Shown here piece by piece: positions 1 through 6,011 of a stretch of 10,841 nt of DNA. This DNA comes from an uncultured Eubacteriales bacterium (GTDB lineage: Bacteria > Bacillota > Clostridia > Christensenellales > UBA1242), in the NCBI GenBank assembly GCA_905203455.1, contig CAJKVX010000031.1, positions 1 through 10,841 of the forward strand, given 5' to 3'. Numbering within the stretch: the stretch's first letter is position 1; the number at the start of each line of letters is the position of its first letter. The notes below the pieces were generated by a model. The model was given only the letters and a program-made list of their open reading frames with translations. It made no database searches and had not been told where the DNA came from. The position numbers and the translations under genes are program-made.

Positions 1-749
1 AAATGGCGGTTGCACAGACAGACTTAACAAATGATGCCTACGAGAGAACGGGTATTTTTGAGAATGAAAAGCAGCATGGAGGTTACAGTGCAGTTGCTGC
101 ATTGTATACAGAAGCGTGTCAGATTGTTGTAAAGGCAGATTCCTCTATTAATACGGTAGAAGATCTGCAGGATAAGAGAGTCAGTGTTGGTGAGGAAGAG
201 TCTGGTACAGAGCAGAATGCGAAGCAGATTCTTGCAGCGTATGGTCTTAATGACAGTCTGGTTGATGAGGTGAATCTTGACTATTCCAATGCAGCGGAAG
301 AACTTAGAGAAGGTAAGATTGATGCCTTTTTCTGTACCGCCGGAGCACAGACAACAGTTATTGGAGAACTTGCAAAGAAATGTGATATTCGTCTTCTGAG
401 TATTGATGAGAAGAGTGCGGAAAAGTTAAAGGGAACATATAAGTTTTATACGGATTGTACGATTCCAAAAGAGACGTATAATGGACAGACAGAGGATGTT
501 AAGACGGTTGGTGTGAAGGCTGTGCTTCTTGCAAGTGATAAGCTTTCTGCTGATACAGTAAAAGATATTACAAAGATTTTATTTGAGAATAAGCAGGAAT
601 TACAGTATGCTCTTCCAGTAGATATTTCGCTTGATGAGAAGTCTGCGGTGGAGGGAATCACGATTCCGTTTCATAAGGGAGCTGTGGCATATTATGAGGA
701 ATGTGGTATGGATGCAGCAGAACTAACAACAGAGAAAGAGAGCAATTAG
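1..749 (+). CDS. TAXI-family TRAP-type solute-binding protein, 5'-truncated
   Basis: This is the C-terminal three quarters of an extracytoplasmic TAXI (TRAP-associated extracytoplasmic immunogenic) binding protein, the family that captures small organic acids such as glutamate for uptake. Family features in order are an AQTDLTNDAY segment at the start, LYTEACQIVV, the INTVEDLQDKRVSVG block, the SGTEQNAKQIL ligand-loop segment, EELREGKIDAFF, IPKETY, and the C-terminal IPFHKGAVAYYEECG signature. Full members are about 320-340 residues; about 248 are present. The signal peptide and first lobe lie outside the window, and the ATG at position 3 is an internal Met, not a start. A gltS start follows 19 bases after the stop, with no TRAP membrane subunit next to it in what is visible. 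Codon use differs from everything beyond position 1040. The family call is firm; the ligand is not readable from sequence. Confidence 0.85.
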   Translation, partial: MAVAQTDLTNDAYERTGIFENEKQHGGYSAVAALYTEACQIVVKADSSINTVEDLQDKRVSVGEEESGTEQNAKQILAAYGLNDSLVDEVNLDYSNAAEELREGKIDAFFCTAGAQTTVIGELAKKCDIRLLSIDEKSAEKLKGTYKFYTDCTIPKETYNGQTEDVKTVGVKAVLLASDKLSADTVKDITKILFENKQELQYALPVDISLDEKSAVEGITIPFHKGAVAYYEECGMDAAELTTEKESN

Positions 750-768
750 TGGCCGAAGGTAATAGTTT

Positions 769-1044
769 ATGAAGATTCAATTAGATATGTACCAGACAAT
801 TGCCGTAGCGGTAGTTGTTCTGATGTTAGGAAAGTTTTTAAAAGAAAGGGTGGAACTTTTAGAGAGGTTCTGTATCCCTGCGCCGGTTATCGGTGGTGTT
901 ATATTTGCGATTTTTACCTGTCTTTGCTATGTAACAGGTATCGCAGAATTTTCTTTTGATGATATTTTAAAAGAAGTTTGTATGGTATTTTTCTTTACAT
1001 CAGTTGGTTTTCAAGCCAATTTAAAAGTTTTAAAAAGTTTTTGA
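769..1044 (+). CDS. gltS: Sodium/glutamate symporter GltS, N-terminal fragment cut at a junction
   Basis: The first 91 residues resemble GltS of the ESS family, integral membrane proteins of about 400 residues that import glutamate with sodium. Visible features are a short periplasmic N-terminus, a hydrophobic helix at about residues 9-24, the CIPAPVIGG motif (35-43) at the start of a second helix, and FFFTSVGFQANLKVLKS (74-90), which is the conserved 'FFxxxGxxAN' region. Homology stops at about residue 90, where GltS would normally continue with glycines; instead a Phe and a TGA follow. The start is the ATG at 769, with a modest GAAGG ribosome site upstream. The fragment cannot be a working transporter. 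It ends exactly where the AT-rich spoIIGA sequence begins, so the truncation probably comes from the join rather than from gene decay. Confidence 0.85.
   Translation: MKIQLDMYQTIAVAVVVLMLGKFLKERVELLERFCIPAPVIGGVIFAIFTCLCYVTGIAEFSFDDILKEVCMVFFFTSVGFQANLKVLKSF
1016..1042. other. Probable chimeric junction between gltS and spoIIGA DNA
   Basis: Up to about 1038 the sequence reads sensibly as GltS in one frame (ending NLKVLKS). From about 1020 onward it reads as SpoIIGA in another frame (FKSFKKFLIGF). The overlap is an A/T-rich stretch, TTTAAAAGTTTTAAAAAG, that can serve both frames. Codon choice changes abruptly here, and both flanking genes lose their other halves. Two unrelated genes truncated at one microhomology is the usual mark of an assembly or amplification chimera. 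A true recombination is possible but less likely. Confidence 0.7.
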
Positions 1045-1640
1045 TTGGATTTTTGTGTTTTGTTTCGTTCACCTTTTTAATGGGTGGGGCGTGTTATGCA
1101 CTTTTGTTAATGTTTGGGAAAAGTATAGACAGCGCATTTTATGGCTATGATGCTTCAATTCCACTTGGTTTGATGCTTGCAATTGTTGCCACATATGTTA
1201 TGGTTACAATTGAAATTGCAAAGCATATTTATAAAAAGCGTGATGCTTGCCAATTCATTGGAAAAATAAAAATACAATTTGACAACAAAAGTGTTGAATG
1301 TGAAGGCTTTGTTGACAGTGGTAACAGATTGTTTGACAATGTTACAGGATTACCCGTGATTATTGTTTCAACAAAAGTTTTAAAAAATTTACTATCTTCT
1401 GAAATTTTAACCAACATTTGCTTCGGCAAAAATAATGTGCAAAATAAAAATTTTCACTTTATTCAATTTGCAACATTAAGCGGAAATTCAAAGCCAATGC
1501 TTGTGTTTAAGCCACAAAAGGTTTTGTTTATGTTTAAAGGCAAAACCACAGAGTGCCAAGTTATTGTGGGAATAACAAGTTCAAAGTTTAGTGATGTTGT
1601 AAACTATGATGCCTTGTTGCATCCAAGCATGTTAATTTAA
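1020..1640 (+). CDS. spoIIGA: SpoIIGA, sigma-E processing aspartic protease, 5' end missing
   Basis: SpoIIGA is the mother-cell membrane protease that removes the pro-sequence of sigma-E after a forespore signal. The fragment aligns by eye with the B. subtilis protein from its last membrane helices on: a TFLMGG helix, a second helix (about 1155-1225), then the protease domain. The catalytic motif FVDSGNRLFD has its Asp codon at 1314-1316, followed by TGLPVIIV, FKPQKV, VIVGIT and the terminal HPSML. The open frame can be read from ATG 978, but the first residues come from gltS DNA in a different frame. Roughly the first 70-80 residues, with about three membrane segments, are therefore missing and the true start is outside the window. 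sigE follows after 12 bases with a strong ribosome site, the standard operon order. The family call rests on the DSGN motif plus context. Confidence 0.88.
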   Translation, partial: FKSFKKFLIGFLCFVSFTFLMGGACYALLLMFGKSIDSAFYGYDASIPLGLMLAIVATYVMVTIEIAKHIYKKRDACQFIGKIKIQFDNKSVECEGFVDSGNRLFDNVTGLPVIIVSTKVLKNLLSSEILTNICFGKNNVQNKNFHFIQFATLSGNSKPMLVFKPQKVLFMFKGKTTECQVIVGITSSKFSDVVNYDALLHPSMLI

Positions 1641-1652
1641 AGGAGGGAAACT

Positions 1653-2363
1653 ATGTTTAAATTAATAAAAAAATTGCTACTTAAAATTAGGTTGTCACTT
1701 TTAAGCAAAGATGTTGTGCATTACATTTGCACAGGAGCAAATGTTTTGCCCGAAAAACTTACCTGCCAGGAAGAACTAAAACTTGTTGCAGACATGAGCA
1801 ATGGAGATTCTAAAGCAAAAAAAGAACTTATTGAACGCAATTTAAGGCTTGTGGTTTACACGGCACAAAAATTTGACAACACGGGGGTAAATATTGAAGA
1901 TTTAATAAGTGTTGGAACAATTGGGTTAATAAAAGCAGTTGGAAGTTTTAATGGTGACAAGCAAATTAAAATGGCAACCTATGCATCAAGGTGCATTGAA
2001 AATGAAATTTTAATGTTTTTAAGAAAAACTGTTAAGGCAAAAAAAGAAGTTTCACTTGATGACCCTCTTAACATGGACAGTGACGGAAACGAATTAAAAC
2101 TTGCCGATTGTCTTGGCACTGCAAGTGACGAGGTCAGCCAAAATTATGACCAAAACATTGAAAAGGAAATATTAAAAAAGGCACTTTCAACCTTAAATGA
2201 AAGAGAAATGCTTATAATGAACATGCGGTTTGGGCTTGAAAATGACCATGAAATGACACAAAAAGAAGTTGCAGATAAGCTTAACATCAGTCAGTCTTAC
2301 ATTTCTAGGCTTGAAAAAAAGATTATTGAAAGGCTTAAAAAAGAGATGTTGAAACTAGCATAA
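1653..2363 (+). CDS. sigE: RNA polymerase sporulation sigma factor sigma-E (pro-form)
   Basis: This 236-residue protein is nearly the length of B. subtilis pro-sigma-E (239). Sigma-E directs early mother-cell transcription after polar septation. The N-terminus is a short basic, hydrophobic pro-sequence (about residues 1-22). The region around SKDVVHYI (18-25) corresponds to the SpoIIGA cleavage zone. The core regions are unmistakable: ERNLRLVVYTAQKFDNTGVNIEDLISVGTIGL is region 2, ATYASRCIENEILMFLRK (108-125) completes regions 2.3-2.4, and region 4 ends in LNEREMLIMNMRFGL and the helix-turn-helix QKEVADKLNISQSYISRLEK. The ATG follows an excellent AAAGGAGG site. It is cotranscribed with spoIIGA and followed at once by a terminator. 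Its normal Spo0A-dependent promoter would lie upstream of spoIIGA and is not in the window. Confidence 0.97.
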   Translation: MFKLIKKLLLKIRLSLLSKDVVHYICTGANVLPEKLTCQEELKLVADMSNGDSKAKKELIERNLRLVVYTAQKFDNTGVNIEDLISVGTIGLIKAVGSFNGDKQIKMATYASRCIENEILMFLRKTVKAKKEVSLDDPLNMDSDGNELKLADCLGTASDEVSQNYDQNIEKEILKKALSTLNEREMLIMNMRFGLENDHEMTQKEVADKLNISQSYISRLEKKIIERLKKEMLKLA

Positions 2364-2368
2364 CTATT

Positions 2369-2397
2369 AACCCTGAAAATTCAGGGTTTATTTTTTG
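2369..2397 (+). terminator. Rho-independent terminator of spoIIGA-sigE
   Basis: A perfect 9-base-pair stem AACCCTGAA / TTCAGGGTT (2369-2377 with 2380-2388) is followed by TTATTTTTTG. It starts 6 bases after the sigE stop, so it closes the spoIIG operon and separates it from the polysaccharide genes. Confidence 0.9.
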
Positions 2398-2415
2398 TAT
2401 ATTTATCATTTAGGA

Positions 2416-2444
2416 TTGATATATTAACTAAAATATGTTAAAAT
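2416..2444 (+). promoter_or_regulatory. Sigma-A type promoter for the polysaccharide gene pair
   Basis: TTGATA (2416-2421), a 17-base spacer and TAAAAT (2439-2444) form a good vegetative promoter just after the sigE terminator. Transcription would begin near 2450. The ATG at 2435 would then lie inside the promoter, which favours the ATG at 2462 as the real start of the next gene. The leader would be short, and no strong ribosome site is visible. Confidence 0.6.
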
Positions 2445-2461
2445 TAATTCGGTGTAGAAAA

Positions 2462-3475
2462 ATGGAGAAAAATAAAAGCAAAAAGCAAGAGCAGCTTGAA
2501 GAGTTTTTGCATGAAGAGCAAGAAAAGATAAATAATGAAAATAATGAGGGTGAAAATTCAACCAATCTGCAAGAAAGCGAAAAAATATTAAATGAAAATT
2601 CAAATGAGCCTGAAATGAATTTAGCAGAAAGCAAAACTGAAAGTGAAACTGAAACTTTGACTTTGAGTAGTGAAAATGGCAATGAAAACCATGAAACTAA
2701 TTCTTTAAAAGAAACTGAATTTTTAAAAGAAGCCGAAACCTTAGTTAAAGATGAACCAAAGGCAGAAGTTAAAACTTTTAGAAAAAATCTTTACAGTTGT
2801 TTTTTCAAAAGGTTTTTTGACGTTTTGCTTTCAGGGTTGGCTTTAATTTTGCTTAGCCCTGTTATGCTTGTTGTTGCAATATTAATTAGGTGCAAAATGG
2901 GCAAAGGCGTAATTTTTTCACAATGGAGATTATCTAAGGGGAATAAACCTTTTAAACTTTATAAATTTAGAACAATGAAAAATGCCTTTGATAAAAATGG
3001 TAATTTGTTGCCAGATAAAGACAGGGTTACAAAATTTGGAACAGCATTAAGAAAAACAAGTTTAGATGAACTTCCACAACTTTGGAATATTTTTAAAGGT
3101 GACATGAGCATTATTGGGCCAAGGCCAAGAATGATTGAAGAGTGTGTTTTTTTAGATGAAGACGATTTAATGGCAAGAACATTAGTAAGGCCAGGGCTAA
3201 CAGGCTTAGCCCAAATTAATGGAAGAAACAATATAACTTTTGACCAAGTTGTTAAATATGATAAAGAATATGTTCAAAGCATTTCGCTTTTAACAGACAC
3301 AAAAATTTTCTTCAAAACAATTGCTAAGGTCTTCAAAAGTGAAGATGTTAACAAACAAGGAACAGTTAGCAACGAATTTTATGGTGATATGTTGCTTCGA
3401 ACTGGTGCCATTTCACAAGAAGAATATGACGAAAAGAAAAATTTAGCACAAGAAATTATTAAAAAGGTAAGTTAA
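2462..3475 (+). CDS. Bacterial sugar transferase (monotopic phosphoglycosyl transferase) with acidic N-terminal tail
   Basis: The enzyme transfers a sugar-1-phosphate from a UDP-sugar to undecaprenyl phosphate at the membrane, the first step in building exopolysaccharide, capsule or glycan repeats. From the 2462 start (337 residues), residues 1 to about 105 are hydrophilic, rich in Glu, Asn, Ser and Lys, and probably disordered. The family domain then follows: KRFFDVLLSG and the re-entrant membrane helix (116-142), FSQWRLSKGNKPFKLYKFRTM (152-172), the catalytic Asp-Glu pair in TSLDELPQLWN (202-203), GDMSIIGPRPR, and VRPGLTGLAQINGRN. Family members of the short type are about 200 residues, so the tail is an addition. 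An in-frame ATG at 2435 lies within the likely promoter. The next gene starts 3 bases after the stop. The sugar cannot be told from sequence. Confidence 0.92.
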   Translation: MEKNKSKKQEQLEEFLHEEQEKINNENNEGENSTNLQESEKILNENSNEPEMNLAESKTESETETLTLSSENGNENHETNSLKETEFLKEAETLVKDEPKAEVKTFRKNLYSCFFKRFFDVLLSGLALILLSPVMLVVAILIRCKMGKGVIFSQWRLSKGNKPFKLYKFRTMKNAFDKNGNLLPDKDRVTKFGTALRKTSLDELPQLWNIFKGDMSIIGPRPRMIEECVFLDEDDLMARTLVRPGLTGLAQINGRNNITFDQVVKYDKEYVQSISLLTDTKIFFKTIAKVFKSEDVNKQGTVSNEFYGDMLLRTGAISQEEYDEKKNLAQEIIKKVS

Positions 3476-3478
3476 CAG

Positions 3479-4597
3479 ATGATAACTAACAAAAGAATTT
3501 TAATTGTAACAACAACTGATTCAATGATTGGGCAATTTTTGTTGCCACACATTAAACAATTAACAGATTCAGGAAACATTGTTGAATGTGCGTGTCATAA
3601 AACAGGGTTTTGGTTTGATGAAATGGTTAAAGACGGATTGAAAGTTTATGAAATTCCTTTTGCCAGAAACCCATTAAAACCAATCAATTTAAAGGCAAAA
3701 AAAATGCTTTTAAAATTGTGTAAAGAAAACAAATATGATTTAATTCATTGTCACACTCCTGTTGGTGGGGTTATGGGCAGAATTGTTGGAAAAAAATTAA
3801 ATATTCCAGTTTTGTATATTGCCCATGGTTTCCATTTTTATAAAGGAGCCCCGCTTATCAACACTTTAATTTACAAAAATATTGAGAAACACTATGCAAA
3901 ATTTACTGACGCCTTGGTTGTTATGAACAATGAAGATTTTGAGGCTGCCAAAAAAATGAAAGCCAAAAGAGTTTATAAAATTAATGGCATTGGCTTACCA
4001 CAACAAAAAACTAGCGCTGGTGATTTAGAAAAATTAAAGTTAGAATTAAATATTTCTGATGATGATATTGTTTTGTTAAGTGTTGGTGAACTTAATGAAA
4101 ATAAAAATCATATTGCAGTTTTAAAAGCGTTATTAAAACTAGATTTAAACAACATTAAATATTTTGTTTGCGGAAGAGGAAATAAACTTGACTTTTATAA
4201 CGAATTTATAAAAGAAAATAATCTTGCAAATAATGTAAAATTTTTAGGGTTTAGGCGTGATATTTTAGATATTTTAAAGTTAACGGATATCTTTATAATG
4301 CCATCTATAAGAGAGGGTCTTCCAGTTAGCATAATGGAAGCAATGGATGCTGGTTTGCCAATAATTGCAAGCAATATAAGAGGCTGTGTTGATTTGGTAA
4401 CAAATAATGGAATATTAGTTAATCTTGAAAACGAAAATGGTTTTGCTGATGCAATAAAAACTCTTGTAGATAATAAAGATTTAAGAGAACAAATGGGCAA
4501 AAATAGCAAAACCAACATTAAAGGGTTTTATATTGACACTGTTTTAGGGCAGATGGAAAAATTTTATGATGATATTTTTAATGTTTCAGCCAATTAA
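3479..4597 (+). CDS. Glycosyltransferase family 4 (GT-B fold), EpsD/CapM-like
   Basis: This 372-residue cytoplasmic or membrane-associated glycosyltransferase probably adds a sugar to the lipid-linked product of the upstream phosphoglycosyl transferase. The N-terminal Rossmann domain begins KRILIVTTTDSMIGQFLLPHI and contains LIHCHTPVGGVMGR (88-101) and AHGFHFYKGAPL (115-126), typical of the EpsD-like group. The C-terminal domain has LLSVGELNENKNH (199-211), FLGFRRDILDIL, and the GT4 nucleotide-sugar motif E-x7-E in REGLPVSIMEAM (E279, E287). The length is normal and the gene looks intact. It starts 3 bases after the sugar transferase stop, so the two form an operon, which then ends at a strong hairpin. 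A complete polysaccharide pathway (flippase, polymerase, further transferases) is not in the window. Confidence 0.92.
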   Translation: MITNKRILIVTTTDSMIGQFLLPHIKQLTDSGNIVECACHKTGFWFDEMVKDGLKVYEIPFARNPLKPINLKAKKMLLKLCKENKYDLIHCHTPVGGVMGRIVGKKLNIPVLYIAHGFHFYKGAPLINTLIYKNIEKHYAKFTDALVVMNNEDFEAAKKMKAKRVYKINGIGLPQQKTSAGDLEKLKLELNISDDDIVLLSVGELNENKNHIAVLKALLKLDLNNIKYFVCGRGNKLDFYNEFIKENNLANNVKFLGFRRDILDILKLTDIFIMPSIREGLPVSIMEAMDAGLPIIASNIRGCVDLVTNNGILVNLENENGFADAIKTLVDNKDLREQMGKNSKTNIKGFYIDTVLGQMEKFYDDIFNVSAN

Positions 4598-4640
4598 GAA
4601 AGTGAAAAATAGAAGGATTGGTATTCTTTTGTAAAATGAA

Positions 4641-4673
4641 AATAAACAATGCAATGGCATTGTTTATTTTTTT
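4641..4673 (+). terminator. Strong terminator between the convergent glycosyltransferase gene and sigG
   Basis: A perfect 12-base-pair stem AATAAACAATGC / GCATTGTTTATT (4641-4652 and 4657-4668) with an AATG loop is followed by TTTTT and a further G-broken T run. Read on the minus strand the same stem is followed by TTCATTTTAC, so it may weakly stop sigG transcription too. Confidence 0.9.
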
Positions 4674-4681
4674 GTTTGCTG

Positions 4682-4720
4682 CTTAATAAACATTTAATAG
4701 GTTTGTTGGTGTTTATTAAG
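4682..4720. repeat. 10-bp perfect inverted repeat at the sigG stop
   Basis: CTTAATAAAC (4682-4691) and GTTTATTAAG (4711-4720) are exact inverse copies 19 bases apart. The second arm includes the sigG stop codon (4716-4718). On the minus strand the hairpin is followed by A-rich, not T-rich, sequence. It is therefore not a classical terminator for sigG, but it could act as an mRNA end-stabilising structure upstream of the 12-base-pair hairpin. Confidence 0.5.
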
Positions 4721-5486
4721 ATGTTATTGTTTTTATTTGAGATAAAGCGGTTTTTTCAAGCCTTGAAACTTGTGCTTGACTTATTCCAATTTCATTTGAA
4801 ATTTCCATTTGAGTTTTACCCATGTAATATCTTAAAAATAAAATTTGGCGTTCTCTTGCACCAATAACATTCATGGCATCTTTAAGCATTCTTTTTTCAA
4901 CCCAACTGTCTTCATTTGTTTGGTCTTTAATTTGGTCTAAGATTAACGCACTGTCGTCATCATCGTGGTAAACTGTTTCATATAAACTAATAGGTTCACT
5001 TATCGCTTCAAGTGCACACGCAACATCTTTTATTGGAATATTAATTTCTTTTGAAATGTCTTCAACTGTGGGCTCTTTTTCGCTATTATGGTTCAACTTT
5101 TCTTTGGCTTGAAGAGCAAGATAAGCAATATCTCTTAAACTTCTTGTAATTTTAACACTATTGTTATCTCTTAAAAATCTTCTAATTTCACCAATAATCA
5201 TTGGCACGGCATAAGTTGAAAATTTAACCCCTAAGTCAACATTAAAGTTATCAATAGCCTTCATCAGCCCAATAATTCCAACTTGAAAAATGTCATCAGT
5301 GTTATATTTTGAAACAGAAAACCTTTGAACAATTGAAAGCACCAAACGCATGTTGTAAGTTATAAATTGATTTCTTGCTTCTTTATCTCCGCTTTTAACT
5401 TTTATCATAAGTTCTTCAAGTTCTTTTGCATTACATTTTGGGAGTGTTGATGTGTTTACTCCACAAATTACGACTATATTTGCCAA
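4716..5486 (-). CDS. sigG: RNA polymerase sporulation sigma factor sigma-G (late forespore)
   Basis: Sigma-G drives late forespore transcription, including small acid-soluble proteins and germination genes. The 256-residue protein (B. subtilis 260) has the sigma-G N-terminus VVICGVNTSTLPKC, which sigma-F lacks. Region 2 is YNMRLVLSIVQRF, DDIFQVGIIGLMKAIDNF and VKFSTYAVPMIIGEIRRFLRDNN; SLRDIAYLALQAKEKL begins region 3; region 4 has RERQILFLRYYMGKTQMEI and the helix-turn-helix NEIGISQAQVSRLEK. The start is TTG at 5486, preceded by a near-perfect AAAGGAGGT. An ATG start would sacrifice the conserved N-terminus. Usually sigG follows sigE in the same direction; here it is inverted, convergent with the glycosyltransferase gene and divergent from ymxH. 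A forespore-type promoter lies just upstream. Confidence 0.96.
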   Translation of the reverse strand: MANIVVICGVNTSTLPKCNAKELEELMIKVKSGDKEARNQFITYNMRLVLSIVQRFSVSKYNTDDIFQVGIIGLMKAIDNFNVDLGVKFSTYAVPMIIGEIRRFLRDNNSVKITRSLRDIAYLALQAKEKLNHNSEKEPTVEDISKEINIPIKDVACALEAISEPISLYETVYHDDDDSALILDQIKDQTNEDSWVEKRMLKDAMNVIGARERQILFLRYYMGKTQMEISNEIGISQAQVSRLEKTALSQIKTITS

Positions 5487-5491
5487 TTTTT

Positions 5492-5500
5492 ACCTCCTTT
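5492..5500 (-). promoter_or_regulatory. Ribosome binding site fixing the TTG start of sigG
   Basis: On the minus strand AAAGGAGGT ends 5 bases before TTG 5486. Its near-perfect match to the anti-Shine-Dalgarno sequence supports the rare TTG start. Confidence 0.85.
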
Positions 5501-5509
5501 AATTTAATA

Positions 5510-5539
5510 TATAATCTCCTTTTGATGTTGTTTTTATTC
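5510..5539 (-). promoter_or_regulatory. Candidate forespore (sigma-F/sigma-G) promoter of sigG
   Basis: On the minus strand GAATA (5539-5535), 18 bases, then GATTATA (5516-5510) matches the B. subtilis sigma-G consensus (about GMATR, 18, CATNMTA) except for G in place of the first C. With a 15-base spacer the same -35 precedes GGAGATTAT, which fits the sigma-F -10 pattern GGNNANNNT. In B. subtilis sigG is transcribed by sigma-F and autoregulated by sigma-G, so both readings make sense. Transcription would begin about 5503, just ahead of the ribosome site. Confidence 0.55.
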
Positions 5540-5572
5540 AAATTTACTGTTTTAAAGGATAGAGGTAACGCT

Positions 5573-5601
5573 GGTCTAAATTGGCGGGTTTTGCATATAA
5601 T
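5573..5601 (+). promoter_or_regulatory. Possible promoter of ymxH (consensus -10 only)
   Basis: TATAAT at 5596-5601 lies 20 bases before the ymxH ATG and is a perfect -10. The sequence 17 bases upstream (about 5573-5578) is a poor -35, and no exact TGN extension is present. The site is plausible because ymxH is divergent from sigG and needs its own start. Confidence 0.35.
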
Positions 5602-5621
5602 ACTAAAAAAAGGTAAACAAA

Positions 5622-5960
5622 ATGGAGATAACCTTTAACGAAATAAGAGCAAGAGAGATTGTTAACATTTTTGATGGTAAAAGGTTAGGCAGGGCACAAG
5701 ATATTGTTTTTGAAAAAGAAACAGGGCAGGTGTCTGGCATTGTTGTGCCTGGAATTTCCAAGTTTTTAAGAAAGGCTGATGACATTTTCATTCCTATGCA
5801 AAACATAAGAAAAATTGGAGAAGATGTGATTTTGGTGTCTCTTGTTGGTGAAGGGGATTACCAAAACACAAAACCACAACCAAGGCAGGCAAACAAAAAC
5901 ACAGTAATTAAAAATGATAATTACGCAAGATATAAAAGGCCAAGTGTTAAATTAAAATAA
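5622..5960 (+). CDS. ymxH: YlmC/YmxH-family PRC-barrel sporulation-associated protein
   Basis: This is a small PRC-barrel protein of the YlmC/YmxH family, which is found next to sigG or in the dapG-dpa region of many spore formers; its biochemical role is not established. The barrel covers residues 1 to about 76: FNEIRAREIVNIFDGKRLGRAQDIVFEKETGQVSGIVVPG, then DDIFIPMQNIRKIGEDVILV. B. subtilis YlmC is about 80 residues, so the last 35 here (QNTKPQPRQANKNT to KRPSVKLK) form a polar, basic, probably disordered tail. Its position between sigG and nrdR agrees with the usual clostridial order sigE-sigG-ymxH-nrdR. The ribosome site (AAAGG 10 bases from ATG) is modest. nrdR has its own promoter 2 bases after this stop. 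Confidence 0.85.
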   Translation: MEITFNEIRAREIVNIFDGKRLGRAQDIVFEKETGQVSGIVVPGISKFLRKADDIFIPMQNIRKIGEDVILVSLVGEGDYQNTKPQPRQANKNTVIKNDNYARYKRPSVKLK

Positions 5961-5961
5961 C

Positions 5962-5990
5962 TTGCATATTGATTTTTTGTGTGCTAAAAT
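5962..5990 (+). promoter_or_regulatory. Strong sigma-A promoter of nrdR with extended -10
   Basis: TTGCAT (5962-5967), a 17-base spacer and TAAAAT (5985-5990) preceded by TGC give an extended -10 promoter of near-consensus quality. Transcription would begin about 5997. The leader carries AAAAAGGA about 9 bases before the nrdR ATG. Confidence 0.8.
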
Positions 5991-6011
5991 AAACAAAAAG
6001 GACACAAACAA

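Noticed and set aside
978..1019. ATG 978 as the start of SpoIIGA
   Set aside because: These bases belong to gltS read in another frame; the first residues have no SpoIIGA character and the protein would lack most of its membrane domain.
2435..2461. ATG 2435 as the start of the sugar transferase
   Set aside because: It lies between the -35 and -10 of a good promoter and has no ribosome site, so ATG 2462 is preferred.
4649..4867. A 72-codon plus-strand open frame antisense to the sigG 3' end
   Set aside because: It lies inside the terminator and the sigG coding region, has no ribosome site, and its Phe/Leu-rich product is a by-product of the opposite strand.
4716..5486. Reading the minus-strand sigma factor as sigma-F
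   Set aside because: The N-terminal VVICGVNTSTLP segment, the length and the neighbours ymxH and nrdR are those of sigma-G, and no spoIIAA-spoIIAB genes are present.
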